Source of the DNA: Ephemerocybe angulata
Lineage: Eukaryota > Basidiomycota > Agaricomycetes > Agaricales > Psathyrellaceae
NCBI GenBank assembly: GCA_013368325.1
Contig: JAACJK010000174.1
Location: forward strand, 186,001 to 250,000
Direction: 5' to 3'
DNA: 64,000 nucleotides
Each line of letters starts with the position of its first letter. The first letter of the stretch is position 1. The notes beneath the pieces are model-generated. The model did not search any database. It saw only the letters and a list, made by a program, of their open reading frames with translations, and was not told the origin of the DNA. Position numbers and translations under genes: made by a program. Shown piece by piece: positions 1 to 12,322 of the stretch.

Positions 1-2879
1 GCCTATAAGCGGACATAAACCGCCAAGATCGGTTGACGAAACGTCGGATTACTTCCTTCGGGCATGCGTCCAGCCATCGAATAGCGCATTCCTTAGCCGC
101 GGCGAAGCTGGGCTTGCTTTCCTGTCGGTAGCGGTACTTAGCCCAGCCCCAATACTAATGATAACATATGTTAGTCTATAGATAGATGTAAATTAGAAAG
201 GTTGTACTTACCATCTCAATCGGATTAAGTTCACAGTGAAATTTCGGGAGGAAGATACACAAGTGACCTCGTTTGGTGATCTCCGCCTCGAGAATAGAGA
301 TTTGATTGACAAAATCGTCCTGCCTGCTCAGAATCCGAGCCATGCAGCAGTCAGTATTCTCGAAAGGGCATACCGGACTGCATTTGGCCTTTTTGTTCCT
401 CACGTCAAATCCGCGCTCCTCGAGGACCTGCTGAAGGCCCTTTGCGATTCTCTTTGATGGATTCTCTGGGTCGGGCATTGTCATCGATTGGGGTTTTCCG
501 CGATAGGCAGGGTGTGGATTGGTCATGGGGATGGTTGTGTCGTGCTGAATCCGTTGAGCGCCGCCATTTGATTTGTTCATTTCAAACGCCTTGAGCGCAT
601 CGTCCGGGAGTGCAGCGTGTGCCGAGGACTGATCGAAAACAAACAGCGCTTGCTTGCCTGGGTGTGCAGCCTCGAACACAGGGATCGCGTCTTCGATGAC
701 CTGCCTGATTAGCTGCTTGCAGTCCCACCACGCATCACCATTGGCCCCAGGAAAGATAACCTTCCTTGCCTGCGAGATAATGGTGACGCCGTCTTTATCA
801 TACAATACTAGCCGCCCATCGACCTCATTGATAAAATCCGAGATATGGATTAGGCGCCCACGGCCTTTCTTCTGAAGGATTTGTTCTCCCTTCTTAAGCC
901 TGACACAAATAGAGTTAAGTTAGTGTTAATATACGATGCAGATGTATTGAAGGAAAATACCATGCTGAGGATTGGTTGTCATTTGCCTGAAAGCATGTCT
1001 CGTCATGAAAGCATGCGATGATCTCCTTCTCTCCATCCTTCAAAGTGGGCTCGCTCCGCTTCAGTACCCCATCAACCATTTGGTACTTGGCCATTCGGCG
1101 CTCGTACTCCGCCATGAGAGGCAGGAACTCCTTCTCCCGGTACATAACCACATCAACACGCTCGTGCCCATCCATGTACACACCTTTCCGCAATACCGTC
1201 CGTGTCCATCCCAGCTTAACCAACCATCGACGCGCAGTGCGCTCGCACAGCGGCTTTGCAGTTGAGATTCCAAGCGCCGGCAAGATCTTCTCGTTGAGCC
1301 CGATCTGGAACTTGAGTGGTGTGACCTGACCCGTTGGAATCTCGAGAAGCCATGCTCGCGCCGCACGCCGTACACTCTCATCCTTCAAAAGTGACTTCGA
1401 GTTTCGATAACCACCCCGTGTCTCCGTCGGTAGCTGCTCGTATATCTGGTAATGCCTTGCCAGAGCACGTAGCCGTCGCGCAAAGCCTGCTCCCGACCCC
1501 CGCAAATCGTCGCACCACTGAAGCGCAACATGCTCACTCGCCTTCAGCTTCCCGAAGCCTTTGAGACGCAAATTTGCGAAGCTCTTCAGCATAATGAGCT
1601 GGTTTATCTGCGTCAGTGCTAGTTTACGGTGCCCCTTGACGAGATCTTTCGCGATCTGATCACGAAGTACGTCCCATCCTCGAATTTCGACGTTTGCCGT
1701 GAGGGTTTCGTGCAGTTCGTCCTCCCAAGGTTCCAATTCCGTTGGGCTTTCTTCGGCGCTGTTATCTTGCTGTGGAGGTGTCGGGTTGTCTTCAGGTGAG
1801 TCGGAGTCGTCGCTTGAGTCAATTCGGTCGTCGTATGCGCGCTTCTGACCGAGTTTTGGACTGGGAGGTTGGTTATTGGATGTTTCGTCTCCGGACATGC
1901 CCTCGTCGTCAAAGCCAAGTGGTGGGGGTGTCATGGACTCCTCACGGATCGTTATATCCAGAAATTCGAGCCGGACAGGGTCTGGGGACTCCTGACGGAC
2001 TGAGACATCGCTATTTGGCGCCGGTCGCGTGTCATAGTGTCCTGTGAGCGTCATTTCGTTGTTTTCCTCCAATTTGACATCCTCGCTGCCTCCCAGCGTT
2101 TTTGGCGTTGTGGACGACGACCCAGGACTGCTAGAATCGACATCCAGCTGCACAGCAACGTCGGGAGGCGTATCGGCTTGGCTCGATGTGGAAACTGTGA
2201 TTCCATAATCGTCGAGACGCCCCTGCGCCGCAATCGCGTTTCGATGCCGCCGTTGGGTGCGAGCACTCTTGCTTGCAACATCGGGGCCCACTCCGTAGCG
2301 TCCAGATGGACCCATAGGTCCTCTCGGTCGGTCTATTAATGAATTTGCTGTGAGTAGGAGTTTATTACAAGTGTGATTTTGCTACTCACTGAGTTTCTTT
2401 CTTAATTCCCTCATCCGTTCTTTCCTCACCCGCTTTTCCACCCAAGCCTTGTCACCAGCACCCAGTGCGTAATCCTTTCCCTCTATAGCTGCCAGTACCA
2501 CACTGTGGTATATTCCCTGCCTTTTCAACTTCTTTCCAGTCCAAATTGCATGCTCCTCCACAATCTTATACTCTGTCTCCTCATCACCAGACTCTTCCTC
2601 TGCATCTGAGTCACCCCACTTCTTCTTCGCACTATCCACCTCGTTATCCGTTATATCTTCGTCCTCCTCCATACTATTCACACCACCCGAAGTCCCTTCT
2701 TCAATTCCTACACTCCGATCGGTCGCCGCTTCGTTTGGCGCTGATTGCGAGCTTGATAACGGCACGGGCGCTTGTTCCATGCTCTGCGGCGGCTCTGGCT
2801 CTGGGGTCTCTTCAATAGGGGACTTCTTCTGGTTTCTGAGGCCCGAGATATTTCGATTTAACTTCTTCTTTGGTGGCAT
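1..2879 (-). CDS. DDE transposase (IS630/Tc1-like relative), four exons visible, partial at the window edge
   Basis: A cut-and-paste transposase of a type common in mushroom genomes. Exons on the minus strand are 2879-2390, 2332-961, 899-212 and 154-1, all with GT-AG introns that keep one frame. The acidic, lysine-rich first exon (start MPPKKK) joins the 466-residue second exon through a GTGAGT donor at 2389, so it is part of the gene and not a separate one. The catalytic acids are visible as HDET at the end of exon 2, FDQSSAH in exon 3 and ELNPIE at the end of exon 3. Exon 4 opens with YWGWAKYRYR. The first 350 residues are low-complexity and acidic and probably disordered. No stop or frameshift is seen, so the copy may be intact, but the C-terminus lies left of the window. 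The placement near IS630/Tc1 rests only on the DDE spacing and the LNPIE motif. Confidence 0.85.
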
Positions 2880-3590
2880 GTTGGCTGATAGAGGTGAAAG
2901 CGTTCATATAGAGAGCAATCTACAGCCCAGGAGGCGGCTTGTGCACTGCTCCGCCCGCCTCGGGCCGTAACTTTCGGAATTTTTTGCGCTAAAACCGCTC
3001 GTTGAATTTCCTCAAAACTTTGGGAACAGATTCTGATTTTAAAAAGGAGTCGATTGCACACTTTTTGATGATTTTACATGCGGTTTTGAGGGGTGGCCAA
3101 GATTTTCGGGTGCTTTCACCCAAAAAGGGAAATATCGGGCACTGTGGGTTGACGGGGCCCGTTTCTCGCATGGTATCATCATTCTATACCCAATTCTGTT
3201 CGAAATAAGGCCTAATATACAGATTATGAAACATTCCATCAAACTTGTAGACTTTGCTTGTCCACGACTGTAACAAGATCATAGAGGGAATGGTGGGTGT
3301 ATCCGCGGAAGGCATGGAGGAAGGCATTCATTGTAATCATACGTCTAACATCGACTACTGGTGAAGTACAATTTATATGTTTTTGGCTTGACATACGACG
3401 TGTCTTTGTGCTGGATGAACTACAACTATGACTGCCCCTGAAAGATTCCATGCTTCGAATAGGGGCCTGCTGTTTGGCCTTATTTACTATCGCCTTCTCA
3501 ATCAACATTCCCACAATTTTTGAAGTCAAACATCTCTGAACACCGCATGGCAATTCCATTCACAACTCGCCCTAACGAAGCGATATAATT
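2880..3590. other. Spacer between divergent transposase and Helitron genes
   Basis: This stretch lies between the start codons of the minus-strand transposase and the plus-strand Helitron Rep gene, so it must hold both 5' regions and the ends of both elements. I could not fix the terminal inverted repeat of the transposon or the 5' end of the Helitron. Open frames here are short and look non-coding. Confidence 0.4.
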
Positions 3591-6500
3591 ATGCAATTCA
3601 TTGCAACCATACCCTCCGTGTACCATCTCACGGCATCTTCAGTCTCCTCCGCTGGTATAGCGGCATCAATAGTGAAATCGACGACCTCGCTAGGCATCGC
3701 CTATCATAGGTCCTTTGATTCCCCACGTCCATTGGCTCTCATAGGCGGCGGCGCCCGTACACGCGGACTTTCGTTGGAAGATCTGAACGATGCAGAAGGA
3801 GTAAACGGCGAAGCATTAGCCTTCAAGAACAATCTGTATGTTCTCGTTGATTATCTTCCACTAGAAAAGATTGACCGGGTCGGGCGACACCGTGATGTTA
3901 TTATTTGCAAACTCCCCCTTCGTACAGTCTGTAGGACATTGTCCTTGCCTGAGATGCGCGACCTCAGCAAACTACATGACGGAATCGACATCTCGACATG
4001 GCACGTCCGCCAGCACGCGGAAAATCTCATAGCTGCGCATGAGTGTAATGCCTCCTGCGAGATATCGTACGCACTGTTGAAACCCCAGGATCTCGCGAAG
4101 ACTTCCACCGGATTGTTCGACGTGGAGTCTCCTGCATTTGCTACAACATTCCTTACCTTTCGACCTGAAGAAATTCATTCTTTACTCCCCGGACACAAAT
4201 CTCTGGACTCCGACGGCATCACTTCTTACACTCTAAAGAAAGTACTGCGTATGGGCTCTATCGACATGGCACCCGGGGATATCGTGATTGACAATGTTCC
4301 CCTTGCTGTGCTAACGCGACATCTGACCATTCAAGGCATGAAGTCGCTCGGAGCTCACCATGGGGTGAACATGCTTAGTAAATTGTCGAAAGCCGTTTGC
4401 TCACGCGCTCTGGAGGGTCACCGCTGCAATGACTGTCCTACGCTGCACTTCGTCTTCAGTCCTGTCGTACCGGTGAAGAAAGCCAGAGCAAATATGAAAG
4501 GGGATTGGATTGACGACGACCCAACACCGCTTCTCTGGGAATCTGATCTAGAGATATCCACAGAACCATGGCCCCCTCTTCCTACGACTATGGTTGAAAT
4601 TGCAAGAGCGATGCAATGCTATTGCGCAGAGCTGACGCCTGACGCTGTGGAAGAGTCTGGGTGCTGCGTCTGCGGACAATTAACATGGAAGCGGTCCCTT
4701 CTACCATTCCACGAAGAGGCTTACGACTTGAGCCTTTTGGAAGAATTTAACTGTACGCGGCTGGAACGCAGGACTCCTGACGATCCCATCTGCGAGATCA
4801 AAGGACCAGTTCTCGATGCGAAACTTACAGATATCTGTCCTACTTGTCACGACTCGTTACGGAATGGACGTCGCCCCAAGATGGCATTGGCTAATAAATT
4901 GTGGGTTGGAGATGTACCTGATTGTTTGAAAGGGCTCACTCTCGCAGAAACCACCATGGTGTCCCGCGTTCGGTTCAATCGGTGCATTGTTCGCGTCGCA
5001 AAGGGGCATTTCAAGATGCACGCTAATGTCATCGCATTTGAACATCCTTCAAAAAAGATATACGAACGCTTACCTATGCCGAAGGAAGAACTGGCTGAAG
5101 TACTGTCGGTCACGTATACTGGAATGGAACCTCCAGGTGACGACGACATGAAGAGAACGCCGGTACTCGTGAGGAGGGAGAAAGTGCGCCAAGCCCTCGA
5201 ATGGTTGAAATTGAATCACAGGGACTATGCGGACCTCTCAATCGACTTCAATACCCTCGACACTTATCAGCTAGAGAATGTTCCATTCGGCTTGCTCAAA
5301 AGCACGACCATCGCAGAAGGAGGAAATGTTCTCGCGGCTACGAAAAGTGTATTTCAAAACGACGACGAAGAAGGCACCCACGACGGACCTTGCCCTTTTT
5401 CAGTATCAGGAATCACCGCTGAACGTCACACAACAATGACGACTTCCCAACGCAAAGTGGCCGCTATTCAATGGTTGAAGAACGGGGGAAGTTCTCTGGC
5501 AATCGGGCACGACAAAAAATCTCAATCAATGTTTAATAACTCTGCTCTCTATCCCCAGATGTTCCCTTGGCTGTATCCATATGGATACGGCGGGGTGGAC
5601 CAGGATGAGCACACTGGGCACATTTCGCGAGAGAACCACATTACCTGGTTATGCATGTACTACGACAAACGGTTCCAGATGAGCCCTTCCACTTTGATGG
5701 TGATGTTCAACCACCAACTAATTCACCAGTCCTCCAAAGGGAGCTTCATCTCAATGAAGCGACACAACTTCACTCGTGTTGCTGACGCGATTCAGAAGCT
5801 CGATCCTGGCGTCCTGCTCGCTGTTTCAGAGAGGCTGAAGAACGGGGGCCGCTTCATCCCTAAGACTCCCGAAGAATACCGATGTTCGAAACTAATGGAT
5901 GAGGTTGATGTGGTGGGAAGCCACGTCGACGGTTCTCTCGCAAAAAAAAAGTATCAACGAGGTCAGATCTGGTCTTTGATTAACTTCCTGAACGCACCAT
6001 CATGGTTCATCACTATCTCTCCTGCAGACGCGAAGCACCCATTATGCGTACACTGGGCCAGCCAAGACGTCGTCTTCAAGCCTGAAATCAAAGGTTCGAA
6101 GGAGAGGCTTCAGCTTATATCGCAGAATCCGGTCGCTTGCGCGCGATTCTTTGACCACCTAATCAACCTATTTCTCAAATATATCTGTGGTTGGAGTGAC
6201 GATGGCCCTAAACGTGGCCTTTTTGGGAAACCGGCGGGTTACTACGGTGCTGTGGAAGAACAAGGACGTAAAACACTCCACGGCCATTTCTTAGTGTGGA
6301 TTGCGGGCCAGCTTCCTCTACATGTTGTGCGGGAAAGACTGATGTCCGAAGATTCTGAGTTCCTTAGAGAATTGACAGAGTATATTGAAAGTTCACTTAT
6401 CGGTGAATTCATGACCGGTTCCAAAGAAGAGGTCTCCGCTCGGGTTCCTTACGCTCCAGACTCGGAGGATAGAGGTATCCACACTATTCTGGTAGACGAT

Positions 6501-7530
6501 TCTAATGCCCCTACTGATTATGTTGACCCTACACTGTCACTTCCCGAAGCGCCTCCCCCTGACTTCTGCGATGATCCGACCTCCTGTCGATGCGAGAACT
6601 GCTTAGCGCTCCTGTCCTGGTGGGAGAGATTTAAACTTACGTGCGACGATATCCTCATAAGATCCAATGTCCACACATGTTTTGAACAAAAATCCAAGAA
6701 AGATAGCGGAGATCCTGAGACTACTGATGCCGCCAAAAAAGAAAAGGTCGCGAAGCTGCATCGAACAGGCAAAGGGTGCCTGAACAAAGATGGTGTGTGT
6801 ACTGCACGATTCCCTCGAGATATATTCATGACTTCCTCAGTCGACCTTGAGACGGGACACCTAAACATAAAGAAACAAGAACCAACGATCAACGACATCA
6901 ACCCAACGGTCACAGTCTGCAACCGTTGCAATACAGACGCACGTTTCCTGCTTTCTGGGACGGCCGTCAAGGCCGTAGTTGGGTATGTGACGGATTACAT
7001 CACCAAAGGCTTTCTAAAGACACATCAAATCTTCGCCACTATGTACGAAACATTTAAAAAACATGAGGATGTCCTGGATATTGCCAAAGAAGAAAGACCG
7101 GGAAATGGGGCACGACAAATGCTCACCAAGGTCGTCAATTCCCTCAGTTCGAAAATGGAGGTAGGGGCACCGATGGCTGCATTGTATCTCCTGCAAAATC
7201 CCGACCACTATACCAGTCATCAGTTCGTTCCTTTCTATTGGAGAAATTATTTCAACTACGTACAGGGACAATGGTCCAATTTTCTGGACTTCGCAGAACC
7301 GGTGGAAGAAGATACCAATATCATCCCTGAAGACGTCGGTATCGCGAGAACAACACGTTCATTCATCGACCCTTCACTGCAAGCGACGAAAGACGATATC
7401 CGCACTGAGTTGGGCGTCGACCTGGAGGACAGAGTTAGTGCGGGTGTCGGTATAATAAAAGTAGAAGACCAAGAGGACGACGTAATAGTCTTGGAGTCTG
7501 GAGGCGGCGTTTCGTCGAGCACTGGGGAAC
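3591..7530 (+). pseudogene. Helitron Rep protein, N-terminal part (DUF6570-like and HUH Rep domains)
   Basis: First part of a rolling-circle (Helitron) transposition protein. Roughly residues 380-530 resemble the zinc-rich region (CxxC pairs, CHDSLRNGRRP) found before Rep in many fungal Helitrons. The Helitron-like N domain follows (MFPWLYPYGYGG). The HUH metal-binding signature is seen as HGHF near residue 897, and the two-tyrosine nicking motif as GYVTDYITK near residue 1131. The reading frame runs on to a stop at 7601, but after about 7530 the residues no longer look like helicase, while a different frame does. I infer a deletion with frameshift at about 7520-7545 that removed the Walker A and B half of the Pif1-like helicase. 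This copy should therefore not be autonomous. Confidence 0.8.
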
Positions 7531-9540
7531 CTACGGTGGCGGGGATGCGATGCTGCAGATATCGCCTTGCTGAGAAGTCGGATCGCAGGCACTACACCTG
7601 ACTTGAGCGTTGAAAAGCCCGGTTTTCGAGACGTCTCCATTATAACGGCTCTGAATAAAGATAAAGACCAGATTAATGCTACAAATTGCGCGAGGTTCGC
7701 AGCGGAAAGGAAACTAACCCTTGAAGACTTCTATTCCATCGACCGCCTGAGTACCACCGAACCCAAGAGAGTCGACCCTAAAAAGAAAAAGCGAGTTTAT
7801 TCCACTGCGAAATCAATCTCGAGATCCGCACAAGGCGGACTGTGGCACCAACCTCCATCCACGAGTGAACAAATTCCCGGTAAGCTGAGTCTATGCATAG
7901 GAATGCCCGTGATCATTCGGTATAATGAAGCTACGGAGCTCTGCATCACGCGTGGACAAGAAGCTCGAGTGGTAGGATGGTCAGCACTTAACTATCCAAA
8001 GTGGCCAGGAAAGAAATATCTTGATGTCCTATACGTAGAATTAGTCAATCCGCCACATCCTGTTAAGCTGCCCCATCTACCAAAAAACGTCGTACCATTG
8101 ACGAGAAACGCTGAGTCGATTGAAGCGCAGCTCCCAAACGACGTATACATGCGAATTTCACGTTCCCAAATCCCTGTTCTCCCTAACTTCGCAATGACGG
8201 ATTACTCGTCACAAGGCAAGACAAGAGAATGGAATGTCGTCGATCTGAAAGAATGTCGATCCTTCCACGGCGTGTATACATGCCTCTCGCGGGGTACCAG
8301 CCTTGGGCGAACTTTGATCCTACGAGACTTCGCTAATTCCCTCCTCTGTGGAGGCATAGACGGAGCTCTGCGCCAAGAATATCGGGAATTGGATCACTTA
8401 ACCGTCATTACAGATCTCCGATATCAGGGAATTCTCCCGCCTTCAATCATCCAGCCAACACGCTGGGAAACAATCCGACTGTATAAAGCTTGGAAGAAAA
8501 CTGCCGGAAGAGACATAAAGAACGCTCCCACCTTTGACGATGACGACACGGTATCCCCTCCCAAAGAAACAATCCATTACGAAATTGAAACGATACACGC
8601 TGTGTCAAAGCGAAAAGAAAGAGAATTAAACACAAAGGAGCCTCAGAAAAAACGCCGCAAAACCAACCATACGAACCCCATCCTCGCGAATGCTACTTGG
8701 GCATCTCCCCCTGGCCCAGTATGGGACTCCACGGACTGGAGCTGTGCGTATGATTCACTGACACATATATTGCACTGGTTGTGGGTGAGCGATAGGGTAA
8801 AGTGGACAAGAATCTTTAACACGTACAGCTCAACTATGGGTACGATAGCGACAGAGTTCGGGGCAATGGCACAAAATGACCCTGAAATAGAATTGACGAA
8901 CGTTAGAGACGAATGGAGAGAGGAACTTCGAGCGACTCACCCAGGAAGGTATGCACCAGGAAGGGAAGGCGTAGACATCATGGCACTAACAGAAGATTTG
9001 CTCGGGTTCCAATTCATGGGCACACAAATCAGGACCGCTTGTTCGGGATGTCACAACAAGACCGTTGAATCCGCAATCGACAGGCCGCTAACAATTGGCC
9101 CATTTTGCTCGGTTCGGAGGGCACAGTCTATCCAGGAGTTCGTGGACGAAAGCCTTCGCCCATTGAGAGGGTGTATCTGGTGCAATGGTGACGTCTTTGT
9201 CAGGCACAAACAGTCGGAGATCATAGCGTTTGAGGTAGTTGAAGCGGGCGACGTAGTCCTGAATTCTCGAGTAAATATTGGGACTTGGGGTCTATATCGC
9301 CTCGTCGGGGTTGTTTACTATGGCGACTACCACTTCGTAAGTCGAGTGATAACCAGAGACAATAAAGTTTACGCACATGACGGAATGGAGGGAGGGAGCA
9401 GCACGTACGAAGGTACACTAGACAGCACACTGCCAGTCAAAAATTTAGAGAGGTTGAATGAGAGGAGGGCGTCGCTAGCTATTTACGCACTTGCAGATAG
9501 GGTCGTCCCCCACAATCAGTCCGATACAGAGTCGGAGTAA
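7531..9540 (+). pseudogene. Helitron helicase C-terminal part fused to a cysteine-protease-like domain
   Basis: Continuation of the Helitron protein in another frame. There is no ATG at its beginning; open codons run upstream to about 7531 (GDAADIALLRSRI), which reads as mid-helicase. The last two helicase motifs are present: TDYSSQGKT (motif V) and YTCLSRGTS (motif VI), about residues 210-240. A basic stretch (KKRRK) that could be a nuclear signal comes next. The final 280 residues hold WCAYDS-type and DYHFVSRV/HDGMEGG motifs in the order Cys...His...Asp, as in ubiquitin-specific proteases, with a CxxC...CxxC pair between them. Protease fusions are known in some Helitron lineages; calling this one C19/USP-like is my inference. 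The stop at 9540 is natural. Confidence 0.75.
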
Positions 9541-10113
9541 GACAGTAGCAGGCATGCGGCGTCGACATGCGCACACTGCGAAAGTAGATGGAGTTCAAAG
9601 TTAGTATGACTCCATTCTGTGAAGGCGACACAATACTCACCTTACCAACACCCCTCCAGTAACAAACGCAGGCCACACACACTCAGCGCCGGTGCAGAAA
9701 GGCAGGACTACACACGCGGACCATCGAGACAAAGGTCTGGTTCAAATTGTCAGGCTCACTACTACAACCAGGAAGAAGTACAATACTCACAGTACCTCTG
9801 CCTCAGACGAAATCCACATCCACAACAACTCATCTCACCAAGAGCGGGCGGTGGCCAGGCGCCGAAAGGTCTAGTGTGACGTGGTGAACAGGTGAACGAG
9901 CGGCTTCAGGGGCTTAGCCTGGAATGGATTGATGCTGTCAGTGCCGTGCATGCCGAACATCAGTGGCTGTCCACGGCCCCAACAATTTCCCTGCGACCCC
10001 GGCGCTTCCACAAACCTTGACGCCCATTCGACTGCGCTCGCCCAGACTACATCACACGTACACAATCATTTCAAGCAAACCGCACCCAGTACTCGACAGC
10101 CCCTCCCGCTCTC
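9541..10113. other. Non-coding stretch after the Helitron
   Basis: Short open frames only, none with domain-like composition. The Helitron 3' terminus (hairpin plus CTRR) should lie in or near here. A candidate CTAG followed by T near 9871-9875 is preceded by a weak GC-rich hairpin, but this is too weak to call. Confidence 0.3.
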
Positions 10114-10748
10114 ATGATCAACCTCTCCGACACCGACGGCCCTGGCTCTGCATCACCGACAACGGTCTCAGCACAAAACGACGAACAACGACTTATGCCA
10201 TCGCCCCAAGAGCTCCAACAGGACTACGTACATCGGTTACTTGGACTGTTCAGCGCACTACGTGACCCTGAGGTCAATATTGTCCCTGGAACCGACTTCA
10301 GCCCCCTTCGCGACGCTACGCATGTGTATGTGTCACAACTAGAAGAAAGCTTTGTTCCCCGATCACTGCTGTCTCCGTCAGTACATCTTTGATTCCCATT
10401 ATGCAACATGCTTACCTCGTACCTTCAGGCGCTTCGTCCCTCTGGACAACTACCCCCTTCACGATGTTGAGAAAATCTAGTATGGTTCCATTTTCTTTAC
10501 TCATTGTTCGCTGACACGCTTCTAGCATACTTCACGTTCCTTCATCTGCGGACTCCTACCGCATCGTAACCCGCCACCAACCGCCTCACTGGCCACACTC
10601 TGAGCGCTGGCACCAGTCTCCAAACAACACACCAGAGAACTCGTCGTCTCAGTCCGAAACAGATAACTCAACAACCGATACCAATGGCTCCTCGAACTCA
10701 TCACCTGAGTCTGAAACAGACGACTCGACGACCAACGGCTCCTCTTAA
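10114..10748 (+). CDS. Small three-exon protein of unknown function, 178 residues
   Basis: I do not recognise this family. Exons 10114-10376, 10429-10479 and 10526-10748 join in frame through introns of 52 and 46 nt with good donors (GTCAGT, GTATGG) and acceptors (TTCAG, TCTAG). The predicted protein has a polar N-terminus, a helical stretch (residues about 35-55), a middle part with a beta-like RFVPLDNYPLHD segment crossing the first intron, and a Ser/Thr/Asn/Glu-rich tail. The tail holds two copies of an SESETD-DSTT-NGSS type unit, so it is probably disordered. It sits between the Helitron and the LINE and could be a host gene or cargo carried by an element. The splice structure that restores one frame is the main support. 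Confidence 0.5.
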
Positions 10749-12071
10749 TTTACCGAATGATGCAATGTAAAGTAGTGTATTTCCAATGTCAAAAGATCTG
10801 TTTGCGTGCCCCACTGCCCAGTGAGGCCTGTATATGGCCTCGGAATTGCCACGCGAAGCGATGGTCTACTTACCACAAGTGTAGAGGAGAAAGGATGGGA
10901 AGAGAGAGGATGGAAAGCGCTGGCAGACCCCGAGTTGATGACCCGGATTGATGGCACATGACGTTCGGCGACCCCGGGGAGGCCTGGGGCTGGAACTGAG
11001 AGGTCAGTTCCAAGGCCTGGTACGCCCTATCAGGTCGCCTGGATAGCCTGCTCTGAACATCAAGGTCAGTAGCCAGGCCATATGCCGTACATAGCGGCAG
11101 GGCAGGCCAGAGATTGACCATTACGCGCGTAGTCAGACCTGGGCGCGAACGCGAAGTTGGCCCGCAGGCCGGCGTTTGATCGTGATGATGTCATCAAACC
11201 AGGCCTGGTCATTCTGGCCATTGGCACGTCCTGCCAGTGCCTTTCTGTTCTCCCCAGTCCCCGTGCGTGGGATTTCTCTGATGAGGGGCGGTGCAACTCA
11301 CCAACACGGTGATGCTTACCGTGCTCAAGAAGAGACCGATCCATTGCCATTCTCAGCGCTTCACATTCCACCTGCAAGTACTATTATAGTTCCCGACCCT
11401 TATGATATGTATGGCGATCTGTTCAAAAGAACAGCGGAAGTGGACCGGCGCACCCATACTTAAACTAGCCAAAATTCGAACATTATTTTGTCAACAAGGG
11501 GACTGCAGTCAACGAGCATCCTCTCATGTAGGTATGTAGATCATCCACACTCAGACTTGCCATCCGCCATAATCGCCCACAAATTAGCATCACTCTCAGA
11601 ATGTTCTGCTTTCCTCCCATCATATCACGCACTACAACGGCAACGGGATTGGACCCACGTCTCCACTCCTTTTGCCACAAGCGCACGAGTGAATGTCTAT
11701 TCATATGTTGACCTTTCTTCACTACATACTCCGGTTGAACACCTAACGGGCCATATCAGTCTGTGAGAGCTGTGCTTTCAGGGCCATGCGCCCAATGTCG
11801 ACGCTTACGAGTCCGTGCCCCCGGCATGAACCCCGTATTCCAGTGCGCATTACGCTCGAAATACTCCTGCGTGTGGTCTCTCCCACCTTCTCTTTCCCAT
11901 CTATAACTTTATCCGTCGTTCATAATGTTTGTGAATAGAAGAGAATATCGTGTAAAAGTCTAATTGCGATGGTAATGAAAAGGTTGAAGAAACTGAGCAT
12001 GAAAGAAATACATATACTGGGATTAGAATAGGAAGGAAGAGGAGATAATGGGGGAAAAGGCATGGAAATAG
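10749..12071. other. Transposon-flanking stretch with unassigned open frames
   Basis: Two plus-strand open frames, 11176-11463 (ends VDRRTHT) and 11488-11766 (starts with TTG, not ATG), have protein-like composition, and a third short frame around 11465-11530 reads KFEHYFVNKGTAV. They could be exons of one small gene or remains of a retroelement, but I could not join them with convincing introns. No family is recognised. The rest shows nothing I can name. Confidence 0.25.
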
Positions 12072-12091
12072 GTGTGTGTGTGTGTGTGTGT
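12072..12091. repeat. (GT)10 microsatellite at the LINE 3' end
   Basis: Twenty bases of perfect GT repeat, read as (AC)n on the LINE sense strand. It follows a conserved-looking untranslated stretch about 230 bp past the ORF2 stop and may be the simple-sequence tail that some LINEs carry instead of poly(A). Confidence 0.7.
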
Positions 12092-12322
12092 ATAATTCAA
12101 AGGTAAGCACATGCCATCACTGACTCTTACCCCTAGGACGGCGGGGAGATAAGCCCAACTCCCATGTGCCGGGCTAGTACCAGGGCGGGATCCACAGCGA
12201 TACTCACAGCCGGCTGAGAAGCCGTTGGAGGTCAGCCTGTGGAGAGCCACCCATGGCGTAGGCTTATTCGACGTATAAAACTAACTACCCGAAACGTGTA
12301 AAAACCAAATGTGCCAATTGAA

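Noticed and set aside
9845..9876. Helitron 3' terminus (hairpin then CTAG-T)
   Set aside because: Only a 4-bp stem could be drawn; CTRR motifs are frequent by chance.
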